Positions 17,057 through 27,500 of a stretch of DNA of 64,000 nucleotides are shown piece after piece. The DNA comes from Chloroflexota bacterium (GTDB lineage: Bacteria > Chloroflexota > Anaerolineae > UBA4142): contig JACRMI010000054.1 in NCBI GenBank assembly GCA_016215025.1, positions 25,119 to 89,118 on the forward strand, written 5' to 3'. The position numbers were made by a program, and so were the translations under genes. Below the pieces are notes generated by a model. It was not told the origin of the DNA and ran no database searches. It was given only the letters and a program-made list of their open reading frames with translations. Every line of letters begins with the position of its first letter. Within the stretch, counting starts at the first letter, position 1.

Positions 17057-17680
17057 ATGACCTTAGATATTCAATTTGAAAGTTTGGAACATCAGCACGA
17101 GACTCGCACGCTGGGTATGTGGATTTTCCTGATGACGGAACTCATGCTGTTCGGCGGATTGTTCACCGCGTACATCGCCTATCGCTATGTGTATCCGACA
17201 GCATTTGTGGAAGCGAGCCATCATCTCCATGCCCCGCTGGGAACCCTCAACACGGCAATTCTCATTACAAGCAGTTTGACCATGGCGCTGGCGGTCCACA
17301 ACGCGCAGTTGGGCAAGCGCAGATGGGTCGCGTTATTTTTGGTGCTGACCATCGTTCTTGGCAGCGCGTTTCTGGGCATCAAGGGAATCGAGTATACCCA
17401 ACATTACTGGGAACGACTTGCGCCTGGGATTTCGTTTGAATACTCTGGCTCCCAAGCCCACGCCGTCCAACTTTTCTTCCTACTCTACTTTGCGATGACA
17501 GGCTTGCATGCGATTCACTTGACGATTGGAATTGTGATCGTCGCCGTCGTGTTGCTCTTGTCCTTGCTGGGTCGCGTCAGCCCAATGTATTGGACGCCGG
17601 TCGAGTTGACCGGACTCTACTGGCACTTTGTCGATGTCATTTGGGTCTTTCTCTTTCCGCTCTTGTATCTCATTCGATAA
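17057..17680 (+). CDS. coxC: Cytochrome c oxidase subunit III
   Basis: A 208-aa-class (207 residue) subunit III with five helices. Family features: LGMWIFLMTELMLFGGLF, a SQAHAVQLFFLLYFAMTGLH loop/helix and the C-terminal YWHFVDVIWVFLFPLLYL. It supports oxidase stability and proton pumping. ATG 17057 is chosen because the extra 15 codons from 17012 are encoded by the octad repeat array and have no family match. Spacing to the next gene is 7 bases. Confidence 0.92.
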   Translation: MTLDIQFESLEHQHETRTLGMWIFLMTELMLFGGLFTAYIAYRYVYPTAFVEASHHLHAPLGTLNTAILITSSLTMALAVHNAQLGKRRWVALFLVLTIVLGSAFLGIKGIEYTQHYWERLAPGISFEYSGSQAHAVQLFFLLYFAMTGLHAIHLTIGIVIVAVVLLLSLLGRVSPMYWTPVELTGLYWHFVDVIWVFLFPLLYLIR

Positions 17681-17687
17681 AAATCCT

Positions 17688-17984
17688 ATGGAACCCATAA
17701 CTCCCGCTAGAACTTATCTCGGCGTGTTTGTCGCATTGCTGATATTGACGCTCGCCACTTTTGCAGTGTCATTCGTCAACTTGGGTCCGTTCAATGCGGT
17801 GGTCGCACTAGCCATCGCTTCCAGCAAAGCGATTTTGATCGTACTCTTTTTTATGCACGCGCGCTACAGCACCGGCATCACGCGTATCGTTATTGTCGCT
17901 GGACTGGTGTGGCTATTCATTCTCATCGCGGGGACACTGGACGATTATATTACGCGCGGTTGGCTAGGCGTTCCGGGAAAATAA
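17688..17984 (+). CDS. coxD: Cytochrome c oxidase subunit IV (caa3 type)
   Basis: A 98-aa membrane protein with three helices, corresponding to the small prokaryotic subunit IV of caa3 oxidases: helix 1 about 10-32, helix 2 about 38-60 ending in the typical LIVLFFMHARYS, helix 3 about 68-88. It closes the oxidase gene set. ATG 17688 is used; a frame from 17628 overlaps coxC. Confidence 0.85.
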   Translation: MEPITPARTYLGVFVALLILTLATFAVSFVNLGPFNAVVALAIASSKAILIVLFFMHARYSTGITRIVIVAGLVWLFILIAGTLDDYITRGWLGVPGK

Positions 17985-18000
17985 TGGAGTAACGGTTATC

Positions 18001-19644
18001 TTGGTTAGAAAACCTTTCGGGTCGCTCGACCCACTCTGGTACAAAGACGCCGTTTTCTACGAACTCTACCCGCGCGCCTTTTTCGATTCGAATAGCGATG
18101 GGCACGGCGACCTGCGCGGCATTCTGGAAAAACTCGATTATCTTCAAGACCTGGGCGTCGATTGCCTGTGGCTCTTGCCGATTTTCGAGTCGCCGCTCGT
18201 CGACGATGGGTACGACGTTTCCGATTTCTACAACATCAAAGCGCGCTTTGGGACCGTCGCCGATTTCAGAACGTTGATCGATGGCGCGCATCAACGCGGC
18301 ATGAAGATCATCGCCGATTTGGTGATGAACCACACGTCGAATCAACATCCCTGGTTTCGCGAGGCGCGTTCGTCGCGCCATTCGCCCAAGCGCGATTATT
18401 ACCTGTGGAATCCTGACGACCAAAAGTTTCGCGAGGTGCGCATCATCTTTATCGATTCGCAAACGTCCAATTGGAAATTTGACCCAGCAACCAACGAATA
18501 TTACTTTCACCGCTTTTTCCCGGAACAACCCGACCTCAATTACGACAATCCACTCGTTCGCCAAGCCATGCTCGACATCATCAAGCATTGGCTCGATTTC
18601 GGCTTGGACGGTTTTCGCTGCGACGCGGTGCCGTACCTCTTCAAGCGCGAAGAGTCCAACTGCGAAAATTTGCCCGAAACACATGCGTTCTTGAAAGAGC
18701 TGCGCCGCTTGGTCGATGAAAATTATCCAGGTCGATTACTGCTCGCCGAAGCGAACCAGCCACCCATCGAGACGCACCAATATTTCGGCAACGGCGACGA
18801 GTTTCAAATGGGTTTTCATTTTCCTTTGATGCCGCAGATTTTTATCGCGCTGAAAAAACAAGACGCGCGTCCGATCATCGATGTGATTCGGCGCACGCCG
18901 CCCATACCGAACATGGCGCAGTGGTGCATCTTTCTCCGCAACCACGACGAGTTGACGCTGGAAATGGTCACGCCCGAAGAACGCGATTTTCTGTGGCGTG
19001 AGTACGCCCCCGATCCGCGCATGAGATTGAACCTCGGCATTCGCCGCCGGCTTGCGCCGCTGCTCGACAATGATCGCCGCAAGCTCGAGCTGGCGTATTC
19101 GCTGTTGTTCACGCTGCCTGGCTCGCCTATCATCTACTACGGCGACGAAATCGGCATGGGCGACAACATCGCGCTGAAAGATCGCGACGGTGTGCGCACG
19201 CCGATGCAGTGGGCCGATGCGCCCAACGCTGGCTTTTCCACCGCAGAGATTACGGCCCTTTATTCGCGCGCTATCGACGATGGCGAATTTAGCTATGCGC
19301 GGGTGAACGTCGCCGCGCAGCAAAGTGATTCGAATTCATTGTTGAACGCCGTCAAAAAAATGATTGCCATTCGGAAATCGCATCGCGCATTTGGGCGCGG
19401 GACTTGCGAGTTTCTGGAAACAAAAAATGAAACCGTGTTGGCGTACGTCCGCCGCTTTGAAAACGAAATTATCCTCGTCGTAAACAATCTCTCCGCCTCT
19501 TCCCAAACCGTGTCGCTCTGGATGTCAAGTTGGGTCGGGCATTCGGCTAGGGACCTACTCACCCAAACAGAATTTCCTCAGATCGAGGTTCATTTCCCCC
19601 TCGCGCTCGCTCCGCATCAATTTCTCTGGCTTGTGCTAAAATAA
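18001..19644 (+). CDS. treS: GH13 alpha-glucosyltransferase, trehalose synthase (TreS)-like
   Basis: A 547-aa alpha-amylase-superfamily enzyme. The opening WYKDAVFYELYPRAFFDSN and the GHGDLRGILEKLDYLQDLGVD-type region are those of maltose alpha-D-glucosyltransferase (trehalose synthase, maltose to trehalose). Catalytic residues are the Asp in GFRCDAV (nucleophile), the Glu in LLLAEAN and the Asp in RNHDEL. A C-terminal beta domain with VVNNLS follows. No fused maltokinase is present. TTG at 18001 gives the usual N-terminus, with GGAG upstream. It is 16 bases after coxD but is functionally separate. Confidence 0.88.
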   Translation: MVRKPFGSLDPLWYKDAVFYELYPRAFFDSNSDGHGDLRGILEKLDYLQDLGVDCLWLLPIFESPLVDDGYDVSDFYNIKARFGTVADFRTLIDGAHQRGMKIIADLVMNHTSNQHPWFREARSSRHSPKRDYYLWNPDDQKFREVRIIFIDSQTSNWKFDPATNEYYFHRFFPEQPDLNYDNPLVRQAMLDIIKHWLDFGLDGFRCDAVPYLFKREESNCENLPETHAFLKELRRLVDENYPGRLLLAEANQPPIETHQYFGNGDEFQMGFHFPLMPQIFIALKKQDARPIIDVIRRTPPIPNMAQWCIFLRNHDELTLEMVTPEERDFLWREYAPDPRMRLNLGIRRRLAPLLDNDRRKLELAYSLLFTLPGSPIIYYGDEIGMGDNIALKDRDGVRTPMQWADAPNAGFSTAEITALYSRAIDDGEFSYARVNVAAQQSDSNSLLNAVKKMIAIRKSHRAFGRGTCEFLETKNETVLAYVRRFENEIILVVNNLSASSQTVSLWMSSWVGHSARDLLTQTEFPQIEVHFPLALAPHQFLWLVLK

Positions 19645-19734
19645 AGACAATTTGAATCAATTGGAATCAAGCGTTTACGCGGTGGATTGGCTAATTATTC
19701 CACCAGCTAAAGCTTCGATTCCCCTTTACCTTTA

Positions 19735-21939
19735 ATGGAAAAACAGATGCCCCCAAACATTCCAACCCATTACGCTCACCATGACGGATCATCACTTCTC
19801 ATCGGCAATCGTTGGGTCGAGCGCGCATTCAGTGCGCGTGTTGGCGAACCCTTTATCACTTCCAGCTTCGTCAACAAAACATCCAATCGCGATTACGTTC
19901 GCACAGATCGCGATTACGCTCGCGCGGGCAGCCGCGAGTTCTGTTTTTCGATCGACGGCAACGAAATCACCGGCAACGATTTTGCGCTCGAACGGATCGA
20001 AATTCACGATGAACGCGATCCCATCGAAATCGTCGCGCATCTACAAACCAAGGAACTGAAGGAAAATTCCCAGAGTTCCCCTAGTTCTCTTATTTCCCTT
20101 GATTTGCATTTCCTGATTTACTCCGATCATCCCGTCATTCGCAAATGGCTCGTCATCGAAAATCGCGGCGACCAAACGATTCACGTGACCGACTTGGACT
20201 GGGAAGATTTGCAGTTGCTCGTCGATTCGGCTGCAAGCGCCGAGGTATGGTCGGATTATTTTACGCGCCGGAACAAGTCGATCATCGTCACGATGGATGA
20301 TTGCGCTCTGCTCGTGAACGATACGCTTCATCACGAAGGTTTTATCCTGGCGACCGAAGCACCGGGACCGCTAAAGCGCATGAACGTTTACGGACAACCA
20401 GGACGCATCGCCATCGGTTTGAATCGCGACGATGAAACAATCTTTGAACGCGTGCTCGCGCCCGGCGAAAAATTTCAAACGCCCGCGAGTTTTATTCTGC
20501 CGTTTGCCCATCCCATTCCCCAGGATGTCATCGAACACGAGTATGCGCACTTTGTCGAAAAATATTTGACGGTGTGTGATGTCGCGCAAGTTCCAACCAT
20601 CAGCCTAAATACCTGGGTTCCGTTTCTTTCGCATCTAGACAGCGACCTGGTTCTCAAGCAAATTAATCTTGCCGCAGAGTTGGGCGTTGATGCGTATCAA
20701 ATCGACGATGGCTGGTATGATCGTCTGGGCGATTGGAATACCAATGACTTGAAATTTCCCAACGGCATGGAAGAAATCGCCGAGCATTGCCACGCGCGTG
20801 GAATGCGTTTTGGATTGTGGATGACGGTCGCCGCAGTCGATGAAGCGAGCGGGGTTGCGCGCGAGCATCCAGAGTGGATTGCACGCGATCGCAACGGTCA
20901 ACCCAATCGGCATCCCGCGCCTGGCACGATAACGATGTGTCTCGACAGCAGTTATTTCGATTTCATTCTGGACAAGATCGACAGCGTCATCAATCGTTAC
21001 GGCGTCGAATTGCTCAAGCTCGATTTTAGCTCTGTTCGCAATGTGTATGAGCCAGGTCGTTATCCGGGCTGCTTTGCGACGAATCACACGCATCCTTCCG
21101 CGAACGACAGCCATCTACGCATCGTCGAGCGCCTGTTCGATTTGATTCGCGCGATCAAGCAACGTCATCCCCGCTGCCTGATCGATGTGACGTACGAATT
21201 GTACGGCGTCATGGATGGAACGGATCTCGCGCTCATTCAGGTCGCCGATCAGAATTGGTTCACGAATATCACTAGCCCGAACGAAGTCAATTTTCGGCGC
21301 GAGGTATATCAACGCGGACGCGTCACGCGCCCATGGACGTTAAACTTTGGCGGGACGGTGCTAGAACATCCGAACGCCAAAACCTACGGCATTTTTTCGG
21401 CGTTCGCTGCGCATGGATTATTCTGGGGCGATTTGGAATCGCTCGACGAGGATTTGCGCCAGCATTACAAACGCTGGTTTGCATGGGCAAAAGAACAGCG
21501 CGCGCACAGTGATTTTTATCGATATTATCAATGCTCGGATATTTTCCCGGTGCCGGATGGTGTTTCCAGCCGCGATTATCGCCACATGATTCCAGCGGCG
21601 CGTTTTGGGACCCGCCCTTTGGGTATTCATCCGCCCGCATTTGACCCTTCGTCACAGCACCCCGGCGAATTTTGGGACGGCGTCGCCCGTCTCGACGAAC
21701 GCGGCGAAGGTCCGATCTTTGTGTTTCGCCCCGGCGCTAGCTTTTCCCCGTACTTCCAATTGCGCATTCCTTGGGTCAATCGCGACACGCACTATCACGT
21801 GACGAACGCCACGAGAAACACCGATGTCGGTACCTTTACCGGCGCGGCTTTGAGCGATCAAGGGATCGAGCTTCATATCGCTCAGCCCTTGGATGCGCTC
21901 GTCATCGTCCTGCGCCAAGTAGACAACATGACCGGCTAG
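19735..21939 (+). CDS. GH36-like alpha-galactosidase
   Basis: A 734-aa clan GH-D glycoside hydrolase of usual GH36 length. An N-terminal beta-supersandwich (about 1-270) precedes a TIM barrel with LNTWVPF, VDAYQIDDGWY, MRFGLWM and LLKLDFSS; the Asp of KLD is the expected nucleophile. The usual SDNTD acid/base region reads ADQNWFTN here, so the acid/base cannot be assigned with confidence and the substrate may not be a plain alpha-galactoside. No signal peptide, so cytoplasmic. It pairs with treS in a small sugar locus; an ATG four codons downstream is possible. Confidence 0.8.
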   Translation: MEKQMPPNIPTHYAHHDGSSLLIGNRWVERAFSARVGEPFITSSFVNKTSNRDYVRTDRDYARAGSREFCFSIDGNEITGNDFALERIEIHDERDPIEIVAHLQTKELKENSQSSPSSLISLDLHFLIYSDHPVIRKWLVIENRGDQTIHVTDLDWEDLQLLVDSAASAEVWSDYFTRRNKSIIVTMDDCALLVNDTLHHEGFILATEAPGPLKRMNVYGQPGRIAIGLNRDDETIFERVLAPGEKFQTPASFILPFAHPIPQDVIEHEYAHFVEKYLTVCDVAQVPTISLNTWVPFLSHLDSDLVLKQINLAAELGVDAYQIDDGWYDRLGDWNTNDLKFPNGMEEIAEHCHARGMRFGLWMTVAAVDEASGVAREHPEWIARDRNGQPNRHPAPGTITMCLDSSYFDFILDKIDSVINRYGVELLKLDFSSVRNVYEPGRYPGCFATNHTHPSANDSHLRIVERLFDLIRAIKQRHPRCLIDVTYELYGVMDGTDLALIQVADQNWFTNITSPNEVNFRREVYQRGRVTRPWTLNFGGTVLEHPNAKTYGIFSAFAAHGLFWGDLESLDEDLRQHYKRWFAWAKEQRAHSDFYRYYQCSDIFPVPDGVSSRDYRHMIPAARFGTRPLGIHPPAFDPSSQHPGEFWDGVARLDERGEGPIFVFRPGASFSPYFQLRIPWVNRDTHYHVTNATRNTDVGTFTGAALSDQGIELHIAQPLDALVIVLRQVDNMTG

Positions 21940-22304
21940 TCGATAACATCTATAATCAGCACGGTTACAAACCGCGGTTTTGCACGCTTCGCGTGGACTT
22001 GACGCTTTGGCAGGTCGCTACGAACGCCAACGAAACCGCGTAAACGCTCGACTCCAAAACCGCAATCCGTGCCCGGGTGCAGTAGAGCTGACCAATATAG
22101 GTCGATTGGGTTTTTGACACAGTCCAATAATCGCAGTACAGTAAGGGTAGAGCCAACTACCAATCAACTGTTTGAAATTCCTGACCGAGCTTCAGAACAT
22201 CCATTAAAATTATAGTGCTGGGCTGCCATGCCCGGCACACCAGCACTAGGTGCTGCGACGGCAAAGGAGCCGTCGCAGCCTATGATTTCATTGGATGCTA
22301 AGAA
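21940..22304. other. Intergenic stretch with hairpins, no gene seen
   Basis: No convincing ORF or tRNA. Bases 22252-22262 and 22269-22279 form a perfect 11-base GC-rich hairpin with a 6-base loop. Just before it, 22214-22221 pairs with 22240-22247. A looser pairing (CGCGGTTT at 21973-21980 with 22033-22040) lies nearer the GH36 stop. None is followed by a T-run. The region probably holds the end of the sugar locus and the promoter of the signalling block; a structured RNA cannot be excluded. Confidence 0.5.
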
Positions 22305-22380
22305 TCCCTGACAAAATGAAGACGAATGAGACCCTTCGCTTCGCTCCGCTCACACCAAAGGCGTGACATTTTGTTAGGGA
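22305..22380. repeat. Dispersed inverted repeat with ACAAAATG ends, copy 2
   Basis: Arms 22305-22318 and 22367-22380 pair at 13 of 14 positions. The interior holds GAGACCCTTCGCTTCGCTCC, matching (inverted) an arm of the element at 14675-14801. No ORF. It lies directly upstream of the GGDEF gene. Confidence 0.75.
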
Positions 22381-22424
22381 CTCTGACAGTTTAGATCAGG
22401 TCTTGGAATTGGCGGGAGTCGGAC

Positions 22425-24290
22425 GTGGCAAACTTCATAGACCGCTTGTTACCGCGCTCCTATCACACCGAAGAAGAAACACAGCTCGCGCGAATTACTC
22501 TGGCATTTGTTATTGCCGTCACCGTCGTTTTTTGCCTGGTCATCGTCTCTGCCTGGTCGTTGAACAATTCAGCACGTCTTGACACCCTCATCGCCGGATT
22601 TCTCTACCTCGCACTACCTCTCTGGTTTATTTACCGCGGACGGTTACGCCTCGCCCAGTTCTTGATCGCCAGTGGAATGTTGGTCTTTATCACCCTGGCT
22701 GCGTTTTACGATCAAGGGATTCATAGCTTGGCAATCATTGCTTTTTCCGTCTTGACATTCTTCCTCGGTTTTGTCATGCGCCGCCATGAGCTAGTGTTCT
22801 TTGTTCTCCTCAGCATTCTTTCGATTGCCTGGCTTTGCTTCGCAAGTGGCCTGGGTGAGCAACCGCAGCCATTCATTCACAGTGCACCCCACGATTTTGT
22901 GGTGGTGACGGCCGGCGTTCTCCTCAGCGCGTTAACCGCATTCCTCTTTTCCGAGAACTTGCGCGCCAATCTCCATAAAGCGCGTAAGGAAATTGTCGAG
23001 CGCGAACGGGTCGAACGGGCGCTGCGTGACAGCGAAAAAATGTATCACCTGCTCGCCGACAATATTTACGATGTGCTTTGGATTCTCGATTGGGAAACGC
23101 GCCGGTATCGCTACATCAGTCCGTCAGTCGAACATCTGCGCGGCTACACGGCTGAACAAGTGTTAGTCGAAGATTGGGCGGCCTCGGTTACGCCCAAGAC
23201 CCTCGCAATTCTAAATCAAGTCATTCCGGCGCGCCTCAAAGCATTCCGCCAAGGAGAAGACCTCATTTGTCAGTGCGATGAAATCGAACAACCTTGCAAA
23301 GATGGTACGATCGTCGTCACCGAAGTGACTGCACGCTTCGTCGTCAATCCAGACAATGGACACATTGAATTATTTGGCGTCTCACGCGATCTCACCGAGC
23401 GACACAAGTTGGAGAATCAATTACGCCAACTTTCGCGCGCGGTCGAAGCCAGTCCCAGCTCGATCATTATTGCGGATGTGAGCGGCAACATCGACTACGT
23501 CAATCCCAAATTCGTGCAGGTGACCGGATACACGCTCGACGAAGTGCGCGGCAAAAATCCGCGGCTGCTTCAATCGGGACGGACACCCAAGGAAACTTAT
23601 ACGACTCTTTGGAACACAATACTTGCCGGTCAAGAATGGCATGGCGAATTGCTAAACCGAAAAAAGAACGGCGAACTGTACTGGGAATCTGCTTCTATCT
23701 CGCCCATCACCGATGCGAGCGGCACGATCACACATTTCGTCGGCATCAAGGAAGACATCACGGCGCGCAAACAGGCGGAAAAGCAATTGTACCATTTGAG
23801 CACGCACGATGCGCTGACCGGTTTGTACAATCGAACCTATTTTGAATCCGAAATCGCGCGGTTGGAGCATGGGCGGGTATATCCCATCACCATTCTGGTC
23901 GCCGATGTCGATCATATGAAGTTGATCAACGATTCACTCGGTCATTCGGTCGGTGACGAGATGCTGCGCGCAGTGGCAGAAATACTCCGCAAAACTTTTC
24001 GCACATCCGACATTGTCGCGCGCATAGGTGGCGATGAGTTTGCGATTTTATTGCCCAAGACCGACAGCGCCACCGCAGAGCAAATCATTCTTCGTGTCAA
24101 GGAAAATTTAGCTGAATCACGTATTCCTCAAACGGACTTGGCTCTAGGCTTGTCAATTGGCACGGCGAGCGTGTCCAGCGGCACGTTGAGGGAAGCATAC
24201 AAACTCGCCGATGCGCGGATGTACGCCGACAAACGCGAGCATAAAGAAAAAGAAAAAGATTTACCTAGCGATCCTTGTCCATGGGACTAG
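22425..24290 (+). CDS. Membrane PAS-PAS-GGDEF diguanylate cyclase
   Basis: A 621-aa c-di-GMP synthase candidate. Residues 1-180 form about six transmembrane helices of a MASE-like sensor. A short coiled coil, PAS 1 (about 200-325) and PAS 2 (about 335-450) follow, then a GGDEF domain (about 460-605) with an intact active motif GGDEF. An inhibitory site RTSD lies five residues before it, so product inhibition is expected. The start is GTG. It opens the signalling block, which closes with an HD-GYP protein. Confidence 0.9.
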   Translation: MANFIDRLLPRSYHTEEETQLARITLAFVIAVTVVFCLVIVSAWSLNNSARLDTLIAGFLYLALPLWFIYRGRLRLAQFLIASGMLVFITLAAFYDQGIHSLAIIAFSVLTFFLGFVMRRHELVFFVLLSILSIAWLCFASGLGEQPQPFIHSAPHDFVVVTAGVLLSALTAFLFSENLRANLHKARKEIVERERVERALRDSEKMYHLLADNIYDVLWILDWETRRYRYISPSVEHLRGYTAEQVLVEDWAASVTPKTLAILNQVIPARLKAFRQGEDLICQCDEIEQPCKDGTIVVTEVTARFVVNPDNGHIELFGVSRDLTERHKLENQLRQLSRAVEASPSSIIIADVSGNIDYVNPKFVQVTGYTLDEVRGKNPRLLQSGRTPKETYTTLWNTILAGQEWHGELLNRKKNGELYWESASISPITDASGTITHFVGIKEDITARKQAEKQLYHLSTHDALTGLYNRTYFESEIARLEHGRVYPITILVADVDHMKLINDSLGHSVGDEMLRAVAEILRKTFRTSDIVARIGGDEFAILLPKTDSATAEQIILRVKENLAESRIPQTDLALGLSIGTASVSSGTLREAYKLADARMYADKREHKEKEKDLPSDPCPWD

Positions 24291-24316
24291 TGCAGCCAAG
24301 AAAGTATTGTGGGTTC

Positions 24317-24386
24317 GTAGTCAAGCGCCTTGCCCGCAAGGGGGGCGTTGCTCTGCGCGTTTGACGCCCACAAGGGGCTAGACTAC
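24317..24386. repeat. Imperfect inverted repeat, relative of the 11441 element
   Basis: 24317-24332 pairs with 24371-24386 at 14 of 16 positions. The right arm region 24365-24386 is the complement, with one mismatch, of 11441-11462. Internal GC-rich stems are present. It lies between the GGDEF gene and the leader peptide/kinase unit and has no ORF. Confidence 0.7.
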
Positions 24387-24481
24387 TCCACATGATTTTT
24401 GTGATTGCACTTGGCTCGAAGAATTCACACACATAACCGCACCTGGGCACGTCGATGGAACGAGCGTAAAGGAGTACGCCT

Positions 24482-24565
24482 ATGAATTCCTCGCGCCTGA
24501 ACGGATGTCTCGTCTGGTTTGAAACGACCTGCGCAACGGCGCACTGGGGGGTGATACCGTCATGA
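24482..24565 (+). CDS. Possible 27-aa leader peptide coupled to the downstream kinase
   Basis: A short ORF with a strong AAAGGAG site 7 bases before its ATG. It encodes 27 residues including two Cys and two Trp and ends with a TGA (24563-24565) embedded in the ATGATG start of the 1439-aa kinase. The large gene has no Shine-Dalgarno sequence of its own that I can see, so ribosomes terminating on the leader would be well placed to reinitiate. No family is recognised. That it is translated is inference from the ribosome site and the overlap. Confidence 0.5.
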   Translation: MNSSRLNGCLVWFETTCATAHWGVIPS

Positions 24566-27500
24566 TGCAAATCAAACGCTGGATCATGCCGCCAATATTC
24601 CCGGATGACGAACTACGGACTCGGCGCGCCGATCTGCTCAATTCAGCGTTGTTCAACATCGCAACCTTGATCCCTATGATCCTGATCGGTAACGTGCTGG
24701 GGGGCAAAACGCCACTCTTAGTTTGTCTGGGAGATGCTTTGGCAATAGCCCTTTGCGCTATCTTGTGGCTCTGGATGCGTCAGGGCAAGCTATGGCTCGC
24801 AAGCGTTGGGCTGCTGACTATGAGTTTCATTCTCGTCACCGCAAGCGCTACCACCTTAGGCACCATTCGCACGCCCACGACGGCAATGTATTTGTTGATC
24901 ATCATCACCGGGAGCTTGCTGTTTGAACTTCCGGGAATGATCATCACCACAGCAATTGCTTCGCTTTTGATCGGTGGATTGATCGGCGCAGAAAACCTTG
25001 GACTGTTGCCTCGTCCAGATTATTCCGTGACCATCACTCAATGGGTTACCTATTCCGCCGTTGGCATTTGGACCGGCAGCCTAATCTTTTCCGCGCTCCG
25101 CATCGTGCGCCGAACACTCGTCCGCGCAGAGAATGAAATTTCTGAGCGCAAGCGCGCCGAGCAGGTGCTCTCCGAACAGCAAAAACATTCCCAGTCGTTG
25201 CTGCATCTCGCGCGTGATTTGGAACGCGCTCAAACGTACGAGCAAGTCCGGAGCGCGGCACACGAGCAAGTCCAAGCCCGTATTGGCTATTCAAACCTGT
25301 GGATTTTTTTGCTCAGCGAAGACAAGAAATATTTTCAAGCGTTAGTCGCGGGCGGGACTGTCTCAAACGCAATCCTGTCAGAGCATCAAGTCCGTCGCCT
25401 CACGATTCAGGGCGACCGGATGTTAGAAGAAATTGCCGCTGCAAAAGACATTGTCCTGGTTCAAGACGCGCGCACTGACGAACGCACCGATAAAGCGATG
25501 GTTGCCCAGATGCAAAATCGAACCATCATCAACGTTCCCATCCTTCTCTCCGATAAACATTTGGGAGCAATCGGCATGGGCACATTCGGCGATGAAGGCG
25601 TGCGCGTGCCGACTATATCGGAACTAGAATTTCTCCGGGCGATGGCAAGCCACGTGGCAGTCGCGCTCGACCGCATTCGTCTGCTCGAACAACGCGACCG
25701 GGTCGAGCAAGAGTTGCGGCAGAGCGAAGACAAGTATCGCCGTCTTTTTTCGGAACTGCCCAACGGCTGCACGCTGAACGAGATGATTTATGATGGCGAG
25801 GGTCATCCCATCGATTATGTGACTTTGGAAGTCAATCAATCGTTTGAACAACTCTTGAAAACATCTGCAGTTCAAGTAATCGGTAAAAAAGCAAGCGAAA
25901 TATTACCCAAAGAAGAATTGAAAGATTGGATTGAGATTTTTTCTATACCGGCGCTCTATGGCAGGTCAATTCGCTACAAAATGTATTCTCCTTTAAATCA
26001 AAAACACTTTGAGGGGGTTGCCTATAGTCCCCAAAAAGGCAAGTTTGCTGTCGCTTTTCTCGACGTAACGGAACGCGAGCAAGCGGAAGAGAAATTGTAC
26101 GCGGCTTCCCTCTACGCCCGCAGTCTGATCGAAGCCAGCCTCGATCCCCTCGTGACGATCAATCCCGATGGCAAGATTACGGATGTCAATAAAGCAACTG
26201 AATTGGCAACTGGCGTCGCGCGCGCAAATTTGATCGGCGATGATTTTTCGAATTATTTTACCGAACCGGACAAGGCACGCGCCGGCTATCAGCAAGTTCT
26301 GGCGCGCGGTTTCGTACGCGACTACCCCTTGACCATGCGCCATACGTCGGGCAAGACCATCGACGTGCTCTACAACGCGACGGTTTACAAAAACGAGTTG
26401 GACGAGATTCAGGGCGTCTTTGCCGCCGCGCGCGATGTGACCGAGCGCAAACGCATCGAAGATGAATTGCGCGAAAGCGAGTCGCGTTATCGTTCCATCT
26501 TCGACAACAGCATCGATGGCATTATGCTCACCGTACCGGATGGGCACATCCTAGCCGCTAATCCCGAGGCGTGCCGAATGTTTGGACGAACTGAAGAGCA
26601 GATGCGTCAGACGCATAGAAACGACCTGGTCGATCCGACCGATCCACGACTGAGCGCTGCCTTGGCAGAACGAGCACGAACAGGGAAATTCTTAAGTGAA
26701 TTGACCTGCATTCGCAAAGATGGAACCAAATTCCCAGGTGAAATATCGAGCGTTATCTTTAGAGACAAAGCGGGCAACGAAAAGATCAGCATGTTGATCC
26801 ACGACATTACCGAACGTAAGCAGGCGGAGGACGCGCTGCGCGAGAGCGAACATAATTATCGCACGTTGGCAAACTCAGGACGAGCACTCATCTGGAGGGC
26901 CGGAATCGATACCCTGTGCAACTACTTTAATGAAATCTGGCTCGAATTCACGGGCCGCACGCAGGACCGGGAAATGGGCAATGGCTGGACAGAAGGAGTA
27001 CACCCTGACGACTTGGCGCGTTGTCTGAAAATATACCAGGAAGCTTTCGAGCGTCGCGAACCTTTTAGCATGGAATACCGCCTACGGCGACGCGATGGAG
27101 AATACCGTTGGCTACAAGATGATGGCTGCCCGCAGTCCAACAGTGCCGGCGAGTTCGTCGGTTACATCGGACACTGTCTGGACATCACCGAACGAAAGCA
27201 TGCAGAAGAGGAAATTCGCAAGAGTGAAGCTGGTCTCAGAGAAGCGCAGCGCCTGGGACGGCTCGGCAGTTGGGATTGGGATGCTATTACCGATACCATC
27301 ACCTGGTCCACGGAATATTATCACATCTATGGTCTCGATCCCACGCAATCCCCGCCGGGATACGTCGAACATCTCAAGGCGTACACGCCGGAAAGCGCGG
27401 CGCGGCTGGATGCGGCGGTGAAGAGAAATATGCAAACCGGCGAACCGTATGAAGTCGATTTGGAACTCGCTGGCACAGAAAGACCACGACGCTGGATCAC

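Noticed and set aside
21940..22304. A tRNA or known riboswitch in the longest gene-free stretch.
   Set aside because: No cloverleaf with a plausible anticodon and T-loop, and no recognised riboswitch core; only simple hairpins.
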